Source: Clytia hemisphaerica (lineage: Eukaryota; Cnidaria; Hydrozoa; Leptothecata; Clytiidae). From it: a DNA stretch of 64,000 bases. Of the stretch, positions 34,101-46,158 are shown in pieces. Positions within the stretch are counted from its first letter, which is position 1, and the number at the start of each line of letters is the position of its first letter. Both the position numbers and the translations under genes were made by a program. The notes under the pieces are model-generated. The model was not told where the DNA came from, ran no database searches, and saw only the letters and a program-made list of their open reading frames with translations. The DNA lies in the NCBI GenBank assembly GCA_902728285.1, contig CACVBU010000590.1:1-64000 (forward strand). Direction: 5' to 3'.

Positions 34101-37100
34101 GCACAGGCCCCGACAAAGACAACATCTTTTCGATCAGTTGCTTTTTAAATGTCCATTCTGCTGCGCGCTGGATCAATGAGTGAGCCTCAACTGTACAAGA
34201 TAAAAATAGGATCTATTAGATGGAAACACAGGAGCTAAATTTAAAATTGTGTTTTTTCAAACTCCTTTCCAGATTGACAATGATTTCTCATTACTGATGA
34301 ATGGTATCATCATCTTGTCATCACTGCTACCTTGCGTGCCTGCTGATTTTGGTCCGTACTTCAACGAGCTCTTTGAAATCTTGATGCATTCTGCATGTCT
34401 ATTATTGAAACCTATTGAATATATTTTCAGTAAGTATATAATGGGCTTTGTGATTTTTTATCCGAATTGGATCTTTAAAAGATGTATGTTCGAGTTGCTA
34501 AGTAAACAATGGTTTTTTTTCCAAGTACTTATTGCACCCATTAATAAACTTAATTGGAAATTTTCAAGTTTCTTTTACACCAAAAAGTATCGTTAACCTT
34601 AATTGGACCGTCCCTTATTAAAGCTTAACTCCCTCCAATTTGTACGGAGAGAGTTCTAGTCCCCTAGAAAGGGCTTTTTGAAAAGTTGGAACCATCGAGT
34701 TTAAAGCTTGAAGGGCTAGGAGTAGAATCGCACTACCATATCAATCGTTCTTCATCATCATTGGAACCACAGTCAATTCACTCTAATTTGAACTTCTATT
34801 ATTCGAATCGTTAAGTAAATCGAACTAATATATCAGTCTCCTCAGCATGAAATTGCTTTAAATTACTCTCTCTATTTCGAATCTTTCTCTAATTCGAAGA
34901 AAAGTTTTGTTCCCATGAAGATCGAATTAGAGAGAGTCAACACTTTTTTTATATTTTCAGGAGATACGCCTCCAGTGTGTTCGCTACACCTTCACGTTGG
35001 CGTGTACGTTTTCTTTCAACGGTTGTATTCCATGTATCCAAACAATTTCATATCACACATGAAAGCTTACGTGTCACGAGAAGAAAAGAAAGGCAATGAA
35101 GTCTTCACCAAAATCATCAGGGTAGGTTGAATGTTCGAAAACACTATTTGGTTGCTTAAATTTGGAGGGGTTCTTCAAATTCTCAGACAACCCTGTAAGG
35201 GGGGGTCTGGAAAAGCCTTAATTAATAGGGGGTTTGGCCTTTAGTGGAGGGTTCGGTTATATATGGGGGGGGCTGGCTAAAACTTTTTCACCAAATAAAT
35301 TTATTAATTAAAATTTTATCCCAGGGTTCACGACCTCCGTTATTAAGGGGGGTCTGAGAGATTTATATATAGGGGAGTTTGGCCTTTAGGAGGGGGTTTG
35401 ATTATAGGGGGGCTTGAACCATCCAGGAAACTATTTTAGCAATTTTTTGTCAAGAAAGGTTTTTTCCGTCATTTAAATTTCAGTGATGCACACCATTATG
35501 GTGACACAAAGTCATAATTTGCTTTTTTATTCAATTTTGGTGAAAAAGGTCACAGTAAGTCAAAATTGTTTTGTTTCCTTGACATGTGTTATTTTACTTT
35601 ATAATTTATATCTTTTACAGCCATTATTTGATTTCGTCAAGTTGCACCCTGATTTGATCATTCAAAGTCACAAAACAGAAACCAGTTTAAACAGGTTTGC
35701 ATAAATAATTATTTCTTTATTACATTGATTAAAGAAATTTACAGGAGCCTTATCTTTCTATGTTATTTATTCATTCTAAAGCTCTGAATATTTTTAAGTT
35801 GAATTTTTAAGTCCATTGCAGGTAAAGAGAGATTTTTCCCCCTTTTTTTAACACTGATTTCTAATCGACTGCTAATCTAAAGTTCGTAGAGAACAAATCT
35901 GTTAATGTTTTGTAACTCCCAAATTCTCTGTTTTCGTCCCTTAACCCAGTTAAATTTGACTGAGACCTAATCCTTTTGCAAATGCGTTAAAACTCTTAAA
36001 ATGTCACGAAGAATTAATTTCTTACAAACTAAATGTGAAGAGTTATGCCTGTAACATCAAAGGCGCTCTTTTTTGGTCTTTGCGTTTTTGTTTTGAAAGA
36101 GGGGTAGAAAAGGGTTTTGTTTTTGTGCTGTATGCTCCAAGTAAGCGATTTTGATTGCCGTTTGCATACCTTAGAAGGTGTAGCCCGGGGTCCACTTAAA
36201 GCTTTTTTTATAGACTGGATGGCGCGATTAAGTGGCCCGGTAGTATATGGTAATATACTTTTGCTTAGGCGGACTGTAAAACAGTCCGCTAGGTTTAAGT
36301 TGTTTTTGGAAGGTAAAAACAGTATGAAGCAATGTTTTTATTTAAGATTAAGAGATTGCAAATCTGTTAATCGCGTTTGTTTCTCATTTTTGATTATATC
36401 TTTCAACTCCAAGTATTTTTATTGTTATTTGGATTTTGAACATTTTTTTTCAAAATGGCGACCTCGCCAAATGCTCCTAGTCTACTTCACTGGACTCAGC
36501 GTCATCAAAAATTATCAAAAAGCAAAGTTCAGCCAGGAGTAGACTCTAGTCTATAGAAGGTGTGGAAAATTACTGTTCATATACCATGCCTATTTTAAGA
36601 GTTCGCTCAACATGCAAATGATCCTAGGTGACTGGGTTCAAGAACTGATCAAAGATGTTTTTTCAGACCGTGTACTGTTTCAATTTCCGAATTTCAATGA
36701 TTATAGCGGGCTCTCAAATTTAGCTAACTTTTGTAAGGTACCCTTTAGTCCGTGCTTTTATAGGAAACAATTTAAGTTTTGTGTCATTTGTTAGGTTTAA
36801 CATTAAACCATGACTGTTTGTTACATATGTAGCATTGCTCCATCTTCAAATATGGTTTAAAGCTGAAAATATATCGTCATTTTTCATGTTTCGAGCACTA
36901 TTTGGTCCTCTCGATGTCAACGAGTTTTTGACGAATGGCCCTCTGGATATCCACAAAAATGACCTTGTATTCTCACTTATGTGATGTTTTTACCCGTCTC
37001 GGAAGGAAATCCATTCTGGGATAGACGTCCATTTAGCACTCTTTAAGCAACAATTTCAGAGTTTTTTTTCTTTTCTTCTTAGGTGGAAGGTATTGCAACC

Positions 37101-40100
37101 ACATGATGTTTTGGCTGAGTGTCAACGCATATCGCTAGATCCTTTAGATTGCGTTAAAGAAGGGTTAAATCATTTCGATGACCACAATCTCCAGAGCTTG
37201 GAGAACACCAATAACCAACAACCAAGCATATTAGAAAGCTCCATATCTTCATTGTTAAAACTGAACTCTATTTTCTCTAATCCTGACAAAAGTCATAACA
37301 ACAGTTCTATCAGGCGATCCGAAAGCGCACGAATGTCGTCTAATAACCGGCCACAAAGCAAATTATCTTTAACCGCCCTTGAAAGCGGGTGTAATCCTTC
37401 TGAAGTCTGTCAAATGACAACACCACCTTCGTCCCGCCCAATCTCACCTAGCCACAGTGCTCACGACTTAACGTACTACTCTACGCGCACAAATCCAATG
37501 TCTTCTGACATAGAGACAGGTAATGAATGCCACGGAAGTATACAATCGTTAAACGAGTCTCAAGCCGACCGAAAGTCGTTGAACGATTCTCAAAACTTCG
37601 GTAACCGATCACCGTTAATGCTCCATAAAACGATGTCTAACGAAAATGTAAGTCAAAGAAACACTCTTCTCAAAAGCCTCATGTCAAGTCATCAATCCAC
37701 ACCTTTAGATAAAGACAATATAACAAACTCGCGTAAATCAACCCCAAAATCTCCACGTCGGTCTGGCAGCCATCGGAGCTCATCCAAAAACAATCGACCC
37801 ACATCGAATGAATTTTTGAAATCGAGGCTTGGACACTCTGATAATTTTGACTACCATTCAGCTCCTACAAGCCCAATGGTTCCAACTAATAACACTAATA
37901 CGCATGCGCAGTTCTCATTTAACACGTCAGACATTGAAGAATCAAAACATGGTACAAGTGATTTAAACTCTGCCAACAGACCACAATTACAACCTACAAA
38001 CAAAAACCGTTCAGCGTCCCCATACCCCATACCGTCAAATCCACAGAACAACCAGCCTACGAATATCGATATTCAATCTTCTTTAAAGAGACTGTTTTAC
38101 GAAGCGAACAATATAACTATGAATAATAAAGATCAATCTGATGTTGGAGTCCATTTGGATGTAATAGATCAACAACATCAAACGATGCTGAATAGTCGAA
38201 GTCCAGTCCAAATTCTAGATGACTTCATACAATACGGCACAGAGTTGAACTCTCTTCTTGTCAGTAGGTAAGTTCATATCCACTTACCATCCATTCTCCA
38301 AAGGCTGATTTTCTTTGTTTTTTGAAACTAAAAAAAAAACGTCCCATTCTTTTTTTCGCACCTGTAGACAATAGAAAAAGGTGTAAAATAAGAATTGGAT
38401 CGAGTTTAGGGGGATGATTAGATAATAAAGTTGCACGTGCCTGACCGCGCGACTACGGCGGTTGAAAAGGTGTATTAAAGTTAGCACTTTACACTTGGCT
38501 TGCGATGTGAAATAACATCAGAATAATTTCACGTGACTTTGTTTTTTTCCTTTTCATTTTGACAGAATCCCAATGACGTCACAAATAGAAACAGACTGGT
38601 CGCATTATGGTTCAGGTAAGGGTTAAGTGAAGATTTTGAACCTTACACTTATTTTTATAAGAACAAAAGGCTTCGATGGCCAAAATATTAAGAAGAAGTT
38701 AAGAACATTTTAAGGCTTTGCCGACTCTGAAACACCCCATTTCTTGGGAAATTGGACGAAATTACTCACCAAATGGTGAAAATAAGACTATGTTAAGAAC
38801 ATTTTAGGTTGCTTAGAAGTAAAAAAGTTGAGAACATCCAAAGACTTCAAAAAATTTTGAATGTTCTTATAAAAAACCGTGTATTTTAAACTTCAACTTC
38901 CAATTGAAGTTCGTAAAGCAGAAAGTAATATAGAGCTTTTGAAACAGGTAAATTTATGTATGTAAGTAATGTGCATGGAAATTCCTAGCATGATTGACTT
39001 CTCAATTCGAGCTTCAAGAGACCAAAAATTTATTTGAATTAGAGAAAGATTCGAATTACAGAGAGTAATTTAAACCACTTCTTCCAAGCTTGGGAACTAA
39101 GATATTAATTCGAATTACAGAGAGTTGACTGTAATACTAATTTTGTCGCAACCCTTATTTCTAATACAATAATGACCGGTTAGTGAGGGCTGTACTGAGA
39201 AATATTGCCCGAGGTCAAGTAACAACCGAGCTTGCGAGGTTGTTGCGTTGACCGAGGGCAATATTTTCAGTACAGTCCGAAAAAACCGGTCATTATTGTA
39301 TTTGTTAACCGTTTGCTTCAGCTTCGATTGATTTTTAGCGCTTTATCCACGAAAAATAGCGAAATAAAGCGAAGAAAACAATTGAAAAGAAATAAAAAAT
39401 TGTTATGATTTCTGACGTCAGAAATAAAAAATGAGAGAAATGATGTCAACGCATTGTTCATTTTCCTTTGAAAAAGTGACGTCACAATGAATTTTCCTAA
39501 CAACGGGCAACTCTGGACAATGTAGGCCCGTCGTCATGCGAAAAGAACCAATTGCATTGCGCAAAAAGTCGTGTAGCCCGCTTCGAAAAAGTAACCGGTT
39601 AACAAAATATTATAATGCCCACGTAGTTTTCTACGTAAGATTTAAGAATTTATAGCTTTCAGGACAATATCATAATGGTTTGATAAATTTGACTTTTCCC
39701 TAAATAAACGTGTGACTTCATCGATGTAATCTTTCCCTTGTCTCCCTGGTGGTAACATACTGATTCCTTCTGAATTTGACATATATGTCGTTGGAGTCAT
39801 TAATAGCAGATAGTTGTCCAACCATTTCAGGTTGACCTTTGTGTAGTTCCTAGTCTCCTAGTGTCGTAAGACCAGGCAGAATATTTAAATTCGAAATAAA
39901 ATTCGAAATTAGCTAAATCAAATTTGAAGAAAAGGTGATTCAATTTCCTGAAATACCTCAAGGGAGCTAATTTTGGCGAGCAGCAATAATCCAAATTGAA
40001 TTTTGCGAGGTAGGTATTCTTTTTAATTTGTGGGCGAGAGCTAATAAATTCCCATAAGATTATGTCCCATTCCATTGGTAAGATTAGTTAACATTTTCTT

Positions 40101-43100
40101 TTCACCCATATTGTCAGGAGGAGCGGTAGACGAAATCAAGATCCTACAAACGCAAGTTCAAATGATGCACACACAACTACAATACGAACGATACAAATCA
40201 GAAATGCATTGTATACGAAACCGTCGTCTGTTTGCCAACCTTCAACGCTCAAACGAAGCCATTTCTACTGTCGAATCGCTGGTAAGGGTTGTCCTATAAT
40301 AGACTGGATCGCGCTATCATCTATTGTCTTTTTTTTACGTTTTGGTCAATTTTTGAGGCGTCTTCTTAAATTTTCCCCGAAATTCTAAAGACTGCCTGTA
40401 TTTTTTTAAGAAATCATCGACCGCCCCTTGGGTTTAGCAAAACGGGGGTAAAATTATTTTTCCCTCGGCGCTCGGGTAGCTCATTTATCCAGGCAACGAC
40501 AGGTCCTACCAATTCCCTTTCTATTGGTTTTCCCACAAAATAAAATAACTGGTTTTCACCAGGTAAAGAAATGTATCTAAATTCCAATATGTTGCTGATT
40601 TGTTTCAAAAGCTGTATTATTATTTACAGCGACAAGTCTTTTTTCGTTGCCAGTGTACGAGCATTCTTCGATGTTTAATTTCAAAATTTTCTTTCTAGAG
40701 GACACAGCTAACCCTGACAGAAAGGAAATTACAGGAAGAAAAACGGACATTGAAAGCTAAGAATGACGAAATAAGGTAGGTTAATATTCCACTTGAGATT
40801 GAAACCCTTCAATTCACGATATGCACCATTGCAATGTCTTCCACGGACCCAACAGCTGATTGGTTGAAAGTGATGTATTGACTGATTTTACGTCACTTAT
40901 AACCAATCAGCTATTGGGTCCGCGATGTAATGTCAGAAGACATTGCAATGGTGCCTATCATGAATATGGATTCTAGCAACTCTAAACACTTTAAAGAGCC
41001 TAGCACGATATATTTGTTCTATTCTTTTCCTCCCGAGCTCTGGGAGATAGTCTAATTGCCAAAAAGAAACAAGCGATCACTCTATCAACGTTTATATTTT
41101 TCAATCTCATCGATCATGTTGTTATTTCTATCCTTCTAGAATGCTAAAGACCATGTTTTCGAGTCGTGAGAGAGAATTGAACAGTAGAATCAGGTAAGGC
41201 TTTTAAATTCCGAATCCTTTAATCCTTAATTTTTTTTCATCCTAGGAATTTGTGTCATGATGGAGAACATCTTTACCAAATTGTATGGCCTCTTCTAGAT
41301 CAAAATTAATCGAGGGTGATGGATTCTACCCCCTCCCTGGGGATACAAAAATCATCAACGAAAAATTTCGTGATATTCACTCATATACCGTCAGTGTATG
41401 AGTAGTATATAAGTAGTAGTATTGTTTTCTGCTCTCGCAAAAGGTCTTCTATTTTTCGTTTTTCTTACAGTGAGCTAGAAGATTCCAGTAGGGTGTTGTC
41501 GTACAAATTGAAAACAACAGAAGCCACAAAACAAAACGAATTCACAAACAATAAATTACTTCAAAAGGTATTCTTCGCTTAATCTCATTATAATCACAGA
41601 TTTATTTACGCAAATTACTTTCTTAGAAAAGGTTTTCTAAAAGCATAGCTCTTCCAGAGTGTCCCTTACATCCCTCCCTGATGCTTTTGAGTACCTCTCC
41701 AATTTGATCTTCAAGAGGGACTAAGTATTTCTCGAACTAAAGAAGGATTCGAGTTAAAGAGAGTTTTGTGTAAGACTTTCAAAACCGGTAAGATAAAGTT
41801 TAACTTTCCCCACTCCGTAACCCTCACCCGATTCATTTTATGATCAAAAGGAATCATAGGTAACTTTGGACTACCACCCTCTGACAACGACTTTCTGTTG
41901 AAGGTTTTTGCGTTTAACCAACGGGAGCCTTTATGGGATGCAATCAGTCCTGATTACCCATGATGCATTTCGAGACTATAAAAGCAGCACCCTGATTTGA
42001 AACTTTGGATGAATGAATTCTTTCCTTCTTTAGGAATTGCACAAAGTAAAGAATCTTTTGTTTGAAGCCACGGAGGAAATATCACGCTTCCAACCCAAGA
42101 TCAAGAATATCCAGAGTCTCAACTCCAACGTATGTTACACCCACTGACCTTCGTAATCCCTGGACTAAGTTATATCTGCTGTCACCACGTAAAGAAACAA
42201 TTGCAGTATTAAAAATTTGCCTTAATCTGAAAGTATTCAAGAAAACTGTATCTAGCGTTCTCGATACATTTACACCCAGTGTAAACCATTAGCAATAATT
42301 CTTTCAAAGATGGTTTCTTATAGACGGCTATTTGAATATAATTTTTTTGCTTCAATTCATCGATTTTTGGTGTATTTCCCAGCAATGTAGAGGCCAAATT
42401 TTTAAAACTTATCCCCTCGGACCAAACCATAGTTGTCCCTCGTGCCTCCCCCCCCCCCCATATCAAAATGGATCTTACGGCACTTACTGTTAAAGCAAGA
42501 TTATTATTAACTTTTAAAAATAAGCTCAAAATTTGAAATGACAAAATTTGCTGTGGTGGCAAATAATCTAATTTCAAAATGATAATATAAGTTTGCATTT
42601 TCTTTTTGTGTGTGCGTTTAGGTGAACGATTTACAAAAACAATTATCCGTCCAAATACACAAGTATGAGAAACTGAAAAATTCAATCGAAGACTTTCAAG
42701 TGAAGAACAACCATGATGTGTTGTTGTCTCAGAAATTGAAATGCACTCAACATGCACTTCAATGTAAGCGAAATCGTTATTAGTAACTAGTGAGCTTCAG
42801 TTTATTTTATACATTGGAGTACACGTTTTTTTCATTAGATGAAAAAAATATCATTTTTAGGGTGAGAACTCAAAAAGTCAAGGGCATCCCAACGATTTCT
42901 TTTCATTCTTCATTCACAGCATTACAAGCAGAGAGAGAAGAACAAAAAACCAAACTTGAAGTTCTCAAAATCAAGATCAATGAACTTGAGAACAGCAATA
43001 CAAAAAAGGTGTGTAGACTGAAAACTCCTTTTCTAAAGTCTCTGAATAATGCACTTACTTCTTTCTAGCTAAACTAAATTTTCATTTTGATTGAAACCTG

Positions 43101-44031
43101 GTAGACGTTTGTCTTGTTTCACTTTGTGATAAGCTCATCCCTATCTTTGTGATTAAATTTTAATTAAAACCAGCCACTGCGCATTGTTTCCTTGAAAAGC
43201 AGGAAATTCGTGTTAATTTCAAGGCCGTTGAATACTTACCTAGTCAGGCCTAGTATTATCCCTGTACTAAGATAGTTTGGTGCAGTATTGATTTTGGACC
43301 TATCCCGGAGGTAGGTCCGCGATTGGCTTATATTTTTTTCTGATTTTTGACACAGTAATGTAAAAAGGTAATTTTTATAATCTAATAGAGCCCGATTTTC
43401 AAAAAATATTTTTTTGCATAAAGATAGAGGGTAAGGTTCTCTAAGAAAGTGTCTCAAGCAGTGTTTTTCGGAAAATTTTTACTCTCTTGCTATTTGTCCT
43501 ATTTCATCAAGTAGATCCATTCAGCATGTTGCTTGTTTTGTTTTTTTTCATTTTAAGGACAAAGTGATAAGTGAAATGAAAGATCGTGCACAACATATCA
43601 ACACACGGCATAAAACAGAAATCGGCGTCATCAAAGAACGGCACGAAAGTTGTCGGAAAACTTGTCAGTCTCTGCAATCATACATCACTCAACTTTATTC
43701 CAAATTCGATTGCAGCAACGTAAATAGTAAGACGTCTCACGTTTCTTGGAATAATCATAAATGTGGTGAAAAGTGTAAAAAATCTTCAACTGTTGACGGA
43801 TTAGATGTTCAGGCTCCGTCATCACATTCCGACCACGCACATCATCATCGGCATCATGACAACTCACACCGGCATAACATTTCAAAACCTCCTTTATCAC
43901 TGGCCTCATCTGCGACCAGTGCGGCTTCATTGAGCCGACCGACATCAATGGAGAACCCTTTCAGTCAAAAGACAAGAATGAAATTAGCATCTTTTGACAT
44001 CAGCGATTCTGAATTGTCTTCGCAGGGGTAG
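31140..44031 (+). CDS. TSC1: Hamartin (TSC1), sixteen exons, complete
   Basis: Scaffold of the TSC complex, which with tuberin acts as Rheb-GAP to restrain TORC1 (family knowledge). Exons: 31140-31352, 31794-31880, 33019-33084, 34273-34429, 34961-35121, 35621-35694, 37083-38267, 38566-38615, 40118-40281, 40699-40775, 41140-41193, 41471-41567, 42034-42129, 42622-42763, 42920-43008, 43558-44031; phases join to 1061 codons (human 1164). Start chosen for ACCATGG context and fit to the N-terminus. Residues 1-253 form the alpha-helical core, with HLHVGVYVFFQRLYSMYPNN and RWKVLQPHDVLAECQRISLDP as close matches to human. Residues 254-647, in one large exon, are Ser/Asn-rich and keep the MTTPPSS motif (about 364). 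The WSHYG plus YERYKSEMHCIRNRRL block leads into a coiled coil (about 665-960). The C-terminus has a His-rich run (HAHHHRHH) before a Ser-rich end. Downstream poly(A) signal at 44082. Confidence 0.96.
31645..31753. mobile_element. Partial copy of the GGTCTGTGAGAAGGGG element
   Basis: Shares CATGGGAATATCAAT, GAGTTTTG and GGTCTGTGAGAAGGGG with the right half of 60516-60793. It lies in TSC1 intron 1 and lacks the left end. Confidence 0.6.
32338..32936. mobile_element. hAT-like TIR element with GTTACTAC motifs and G/C-run ends
   Basis: Begins CAGGGGGGGGGGCACGCAG and ends with the complement CTGCGTGCC plus a C run and CTG. GTTAAAA lies directly outside both ends (7-bp target duplication). CAGTTACTAC or GTAGTAACTG appears about eight times, in divergent pairs (for example near 32420 and 32826). 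It lies in TSC1 intron 2. No coding frame. Confidence 0.85.
33488..33557 (-). tRNA. tRNA-like relic, Ser(CGA)-like
   Basis: On the minus strand GGAGCGATGG begins an acceptor and D-arm (GGTCAAGTGG), a CTCGAAC loop would give a CGA anticodon, and GTTCGAATCCCC is T-loop-like. The 3' acceptor side GCTCC pairs with the start but the T-stem does not pair and the total is 70 nt, too short for a class II tRNA. It is probably a tRNA pseudogene or the head of a tRNA-derived SINE. It lies in TSC1 intron 3. Confidence 0.4.
33746..33827 (-). tRNA. tRNA-like relic, Ser-like class II
   Basis: The minus strand has TGGCCGAATGGTTAAGG (D-arm of the Ser/Leu type), a long variable region and GTGGGTTCGAATCCCAT (a fully paired T-arm). 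The acceptor stem (GACTCGA against CAGCGGC) and anticodon stem do not pair, so it is unlikely to be functional. Same strand as, and about 190 bp from, the relic at 33488. Confidence 0.4.
33892..33960. repeat. Degenerate CCCTAA-like stretch
   Basis: Contains CCCTAACC, CCCTAGCCCTAACCCTACC and related words. It resembles telomere-type repeats but is short and irregular; it could be chance or part of an old repeat. Confidence 0.35.
34765..34945. mobile_element. CTCTAATTCGA TIR element in TSC1 intron 4
   Basis: Left ACAGTCAATTCACTCTAATT and right GAATTAGAGAGAGTCAAC are imperfect complements. Related ends occur at 38990-39134, 41695-41770 and 44928-45325. ACAGT...CTCTCTAATTCGA ends resemble pogo/Tigger-type elements of Tc1/mariner (inference). 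Confidence 0.55.
35170..35440. repeat. G-run repeat with GGTTTGGCCTTTAG modules
   Basis: GGGGGGTCTG, GGGGTTTGGCCTTTAGGAGGG and GGGGGGCT recur twice each across TSC1 intron 5. It is probably a degenerate motif-iterating element; no exact ends could be set. Confidence 0.4.
36181..36554. mobile_element. TAGCCCGGGGTCC element, copy 1, with 8-bp target duplication
   Basis: AGAAGGTG lies immediately before 36181 and again at 36555-36562. The inside matches 59042-59386 over its length (TAGCCCGGGGTCCACTTAAA, AGTGGCCCGGTAGTATATGG, ACTGGACTCAGCGTCATCAA). It lies in TSC1 intron 6. An 8-bp duplication fits hAT or P-type integration (known); terminal inverted repeats are weak. Confidence 0.8.
38642..38886 (-). 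mobile_element. TGTTCTTA-family MITE, reverse copy in TSC1 intron 8
   Basis: TTATTTTTATAAGAACA at the left and TGTTCTTATAAAAAACCGTG at the right, with inner TTAAGAACAT repeats. Same family as 46468, 49530, 54625, 57466 and 58549. Confidence 0.75.
38990..39134. mobile_element. CTCTAATTCGA TIR relic in TSC1 intron 8
   Basis: GACTTCTCAATTCGAGCTTC at the left and AATTCGAATTACAGAGAG at the right, with an inner GAATTAGAGAAAG. It is a degenerate relative of the element at 34765-34945. Confidence 0.45.
39166..39300. repeat. Near-perfect 135-bp hairpin in TSC1 intron 8
   Basis: ACAATAATGACCGGTT at the left and AACCGGTCATTATTGT at the right enclose inverted ATTGCCCGAGGTCAA / TTGACCGAGGGCAAT and a GTACTGA / TCAGTAC block. 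The arms are about 60 bp with a short loop near 39232. It is probably a palindromic MITE. Confidence 0.8.
40815..40963. mobile_element. Palindromic MITE (GCACCATTGCAATGTCTTC family), copy 2
   Basis: GCACCATTGCAATGTCTTC at the left is matched by GAAGACATTGCAATGGTGC at the right; the inner CGGACCCAACAGCTGATTGG block is also inverted. It lies in TSC1 intron 10. Confidence 0.85.
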
Positions 44032-44081
44032 ATGGGTTGAGATTTATTCCATATTGATTCAGATCGTTTTCGTTTTTTGGA

Positions 44082-44087
44082 AATAAA
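44082..44087 (+). terminator. Poly(A) signal of TSC1
   Basis: AATAAA 51 nt after the TSC1 stop codon, followed by a T-rich stretch at 44109-44118. The short 3' UTR is an inference. Confidence 0.6.
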
Positions 44088-44927
44088 AATGTGATTCTTC
44101 TTGACAATATTTTTTTTTATAAATTCAGTTACTATATTTTTACCTATTTATGATAAAATATGACTTTATATAAGTATGTGATTAGGTTCTTTTTAATTAC
44201 TTTGAAGTCACCAAATCTAAGCTTGGTTGTTTGCTTTTCAATAACTGAATTTTAATTGCATTTCTTTCAATATTTCCCTGATTCCGATCATCTTGATGTA
44301 ACATTCTTTCTAATCAGTGATCTCAGTTCCTCCGTCTCAGATTGAAATCCGTTTCTTGGGTGTTCACGGATAACCATCTCAGCGAAGTATGCTCCTTTGC
44401 GCCTTAGAATTTAGTTCCAGCTAAATTCTTGCTAATTTGTGGTGAAATTCCTATTTTCCGTCTACTGAGATGAAACAGTGTTTTTTCTTTCTTTCTTTCG
44501 GGTTTATTTTCATCCTATTTTCCAAATTGATACTCTTATATGGCTGAAAATTAAAGAGCTGGGCCTAATTTTCAGTTGAGTTTATCAAACAGCTAAAGAT
44601 GATCACATTTTCCGATGGGGCTTCATTTCCAAGTTGTCAGCTATGGCTCAGTCGGGATTTTTATATAAAAAATTTTCTTTTGAAAAAATGACATGATATT
44701 ATAATATTATTATACGAAGCATTTATTATATAATATTTTAAGAAAATTATCACAATATTTTTAAGCTTCTGATGACAACTTTTTAAATCCTTAGGAAAGA
44801 CGATAGCGTGTGAACGAGGTGGGTGGATTAGTTGAAAGATGATTATGTACTTCCTTTTGGCTTATAAAAACAAAAGTAAACGTAACTACGCCATACAGTT
44901 AGGGCGTCTCAGGGGCGTTACAGATAC

Positions 44928-45325
44928 AGTTGACGCTCTCTAATTCGATCTTCAAGGGGAATTGGATTATCATCGAATAAGGGAGCGTCGTTTATGAGAG
45001 TTTCTTGTTGACGGGGACTTTAAATTTCATCGAATAAGGGAGCCTATGGAATAGTAGAATGTCGAATTAGAGAGCGTGAACTGTAGAATGTCGAATTAGA
45101 GAGAGTGAACTGTAGAATGTCGAATTAGAGAGAGTGAACTGTAGAATGTCGAATTAGAGAGAGTGAACTGTAGAATGTCGAATTAGAGAGAGTGAACTGC
45201 AGAACGTCGAATTAGAGAGAGTGAACTGTAGAATGTCGAATTAGAGAGAGTGAACTGTAGAATGTCGAATTAAAAGAGTGAACTGTAGAATGTCGAATTA
45301 GAGAGAGTGAACTGTAGAATGTCTT
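44928..45325. mobile_element. CTCTAATTCGA element with its right end amplified in tandem
   Basis: The left end is TACAGTTGACGCTCTCTAAT. The matching inverted right end, GTCGAATTAGAGAG and GTGAACTGTAGAAT, is repeated about nine times in tandem with a 29-bp period (about 45060-45325). One copy has a 3-base loss. A guanine-to-adenine variant separates the first unit from the rest. Confidence 0.8.
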
Positions 45326-45478
45326 CTATTTATCTATGTCTCTCATTTATTTCAATTCCAAATTTCTATTTAATTTTTTTGTTTGAATTGATGAATCATA
45401 TGAATATTTTTCAAGTTTTCACCTTCATTGGGGAAAAGATCAAGTCGAATTACGGAAAGATTAGAGTAAGCAAGATTC

Positions 45479-46158
45479 TAAAGTCTATTCACGATAAGTG
45501 TGCACTCTTTTTTCTTTTACCTATAACTTTTGAAGGAATTCTTCAATCTTTATAAATTTGGTATCATTGGAAAGATATTAGTGAGTGGAACAATTTGAAA
45601 TAAAAAAAACTTTAAAAAGATTATAAAAATGAAGATGAAAATGAAGAAGAAAAAAATGAAGATCTTGTAGAAAAGTGCTATAACTATCATTTTCACTGAA
45701 GTGAATCCTTAATCATCGAACGTCATCACTGTGAAAAAAATTCTCAAAAATAATCATTCTGTCAAAAGATATCAAACAAAGTTATAAGCTGATTGACGTC
45801 TAAAAACGCTGTTTTCTGCAGCTTTTTGCTGTTTTTTGGGGTCAATCACTTATTAACTTTCTATCATAACTTTATATTGAATAAATATTTTAATGAAATT
45901 TCTCCACAGTGATGATCTCCTAAGATCAAAGAACCTCTCCAGTGAAAATGAAAGTTATAGCACTTTTCTACAAGATCTTCATTTTTCTCTTCTTCATTTT
46001 CATCTTCATATTTAGAATTTTTTTAAATATTTTTTATTCCAAATTGTTCCACTCACTAATATCTTTCCAATGATACCAAATTTATAAAGATTGAAGAATT
46101 CCTTCAAAAGTTATAGGTAAAAGAAAAAAGAGTGCACACTTATCGTGAATAGACTTTA
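45479..46158. mobile_element. Foldback element TAAAGTCTATTCACGATAAG, copy 1
   Basis: The arms (from TAAAGTCTATTCACGATAAG inward through AGTGTGCACTC, GGAATTCTTCAATC, AAAAGTGCTATAACT and GTCATCACTGTG) are inverted over about 300 bp with a middle spacer near 45810-45840. Flanked by TA. Closely related to 47838-48498. Confidence 0.85.

Noticed and set aside
45059-45325. CRISPR-like array of a 29-bp repeat
   Set aside because: Units abut with no spacers, the sequence is eukaryotic and the unit is the terminal repeat of an adjoining element.
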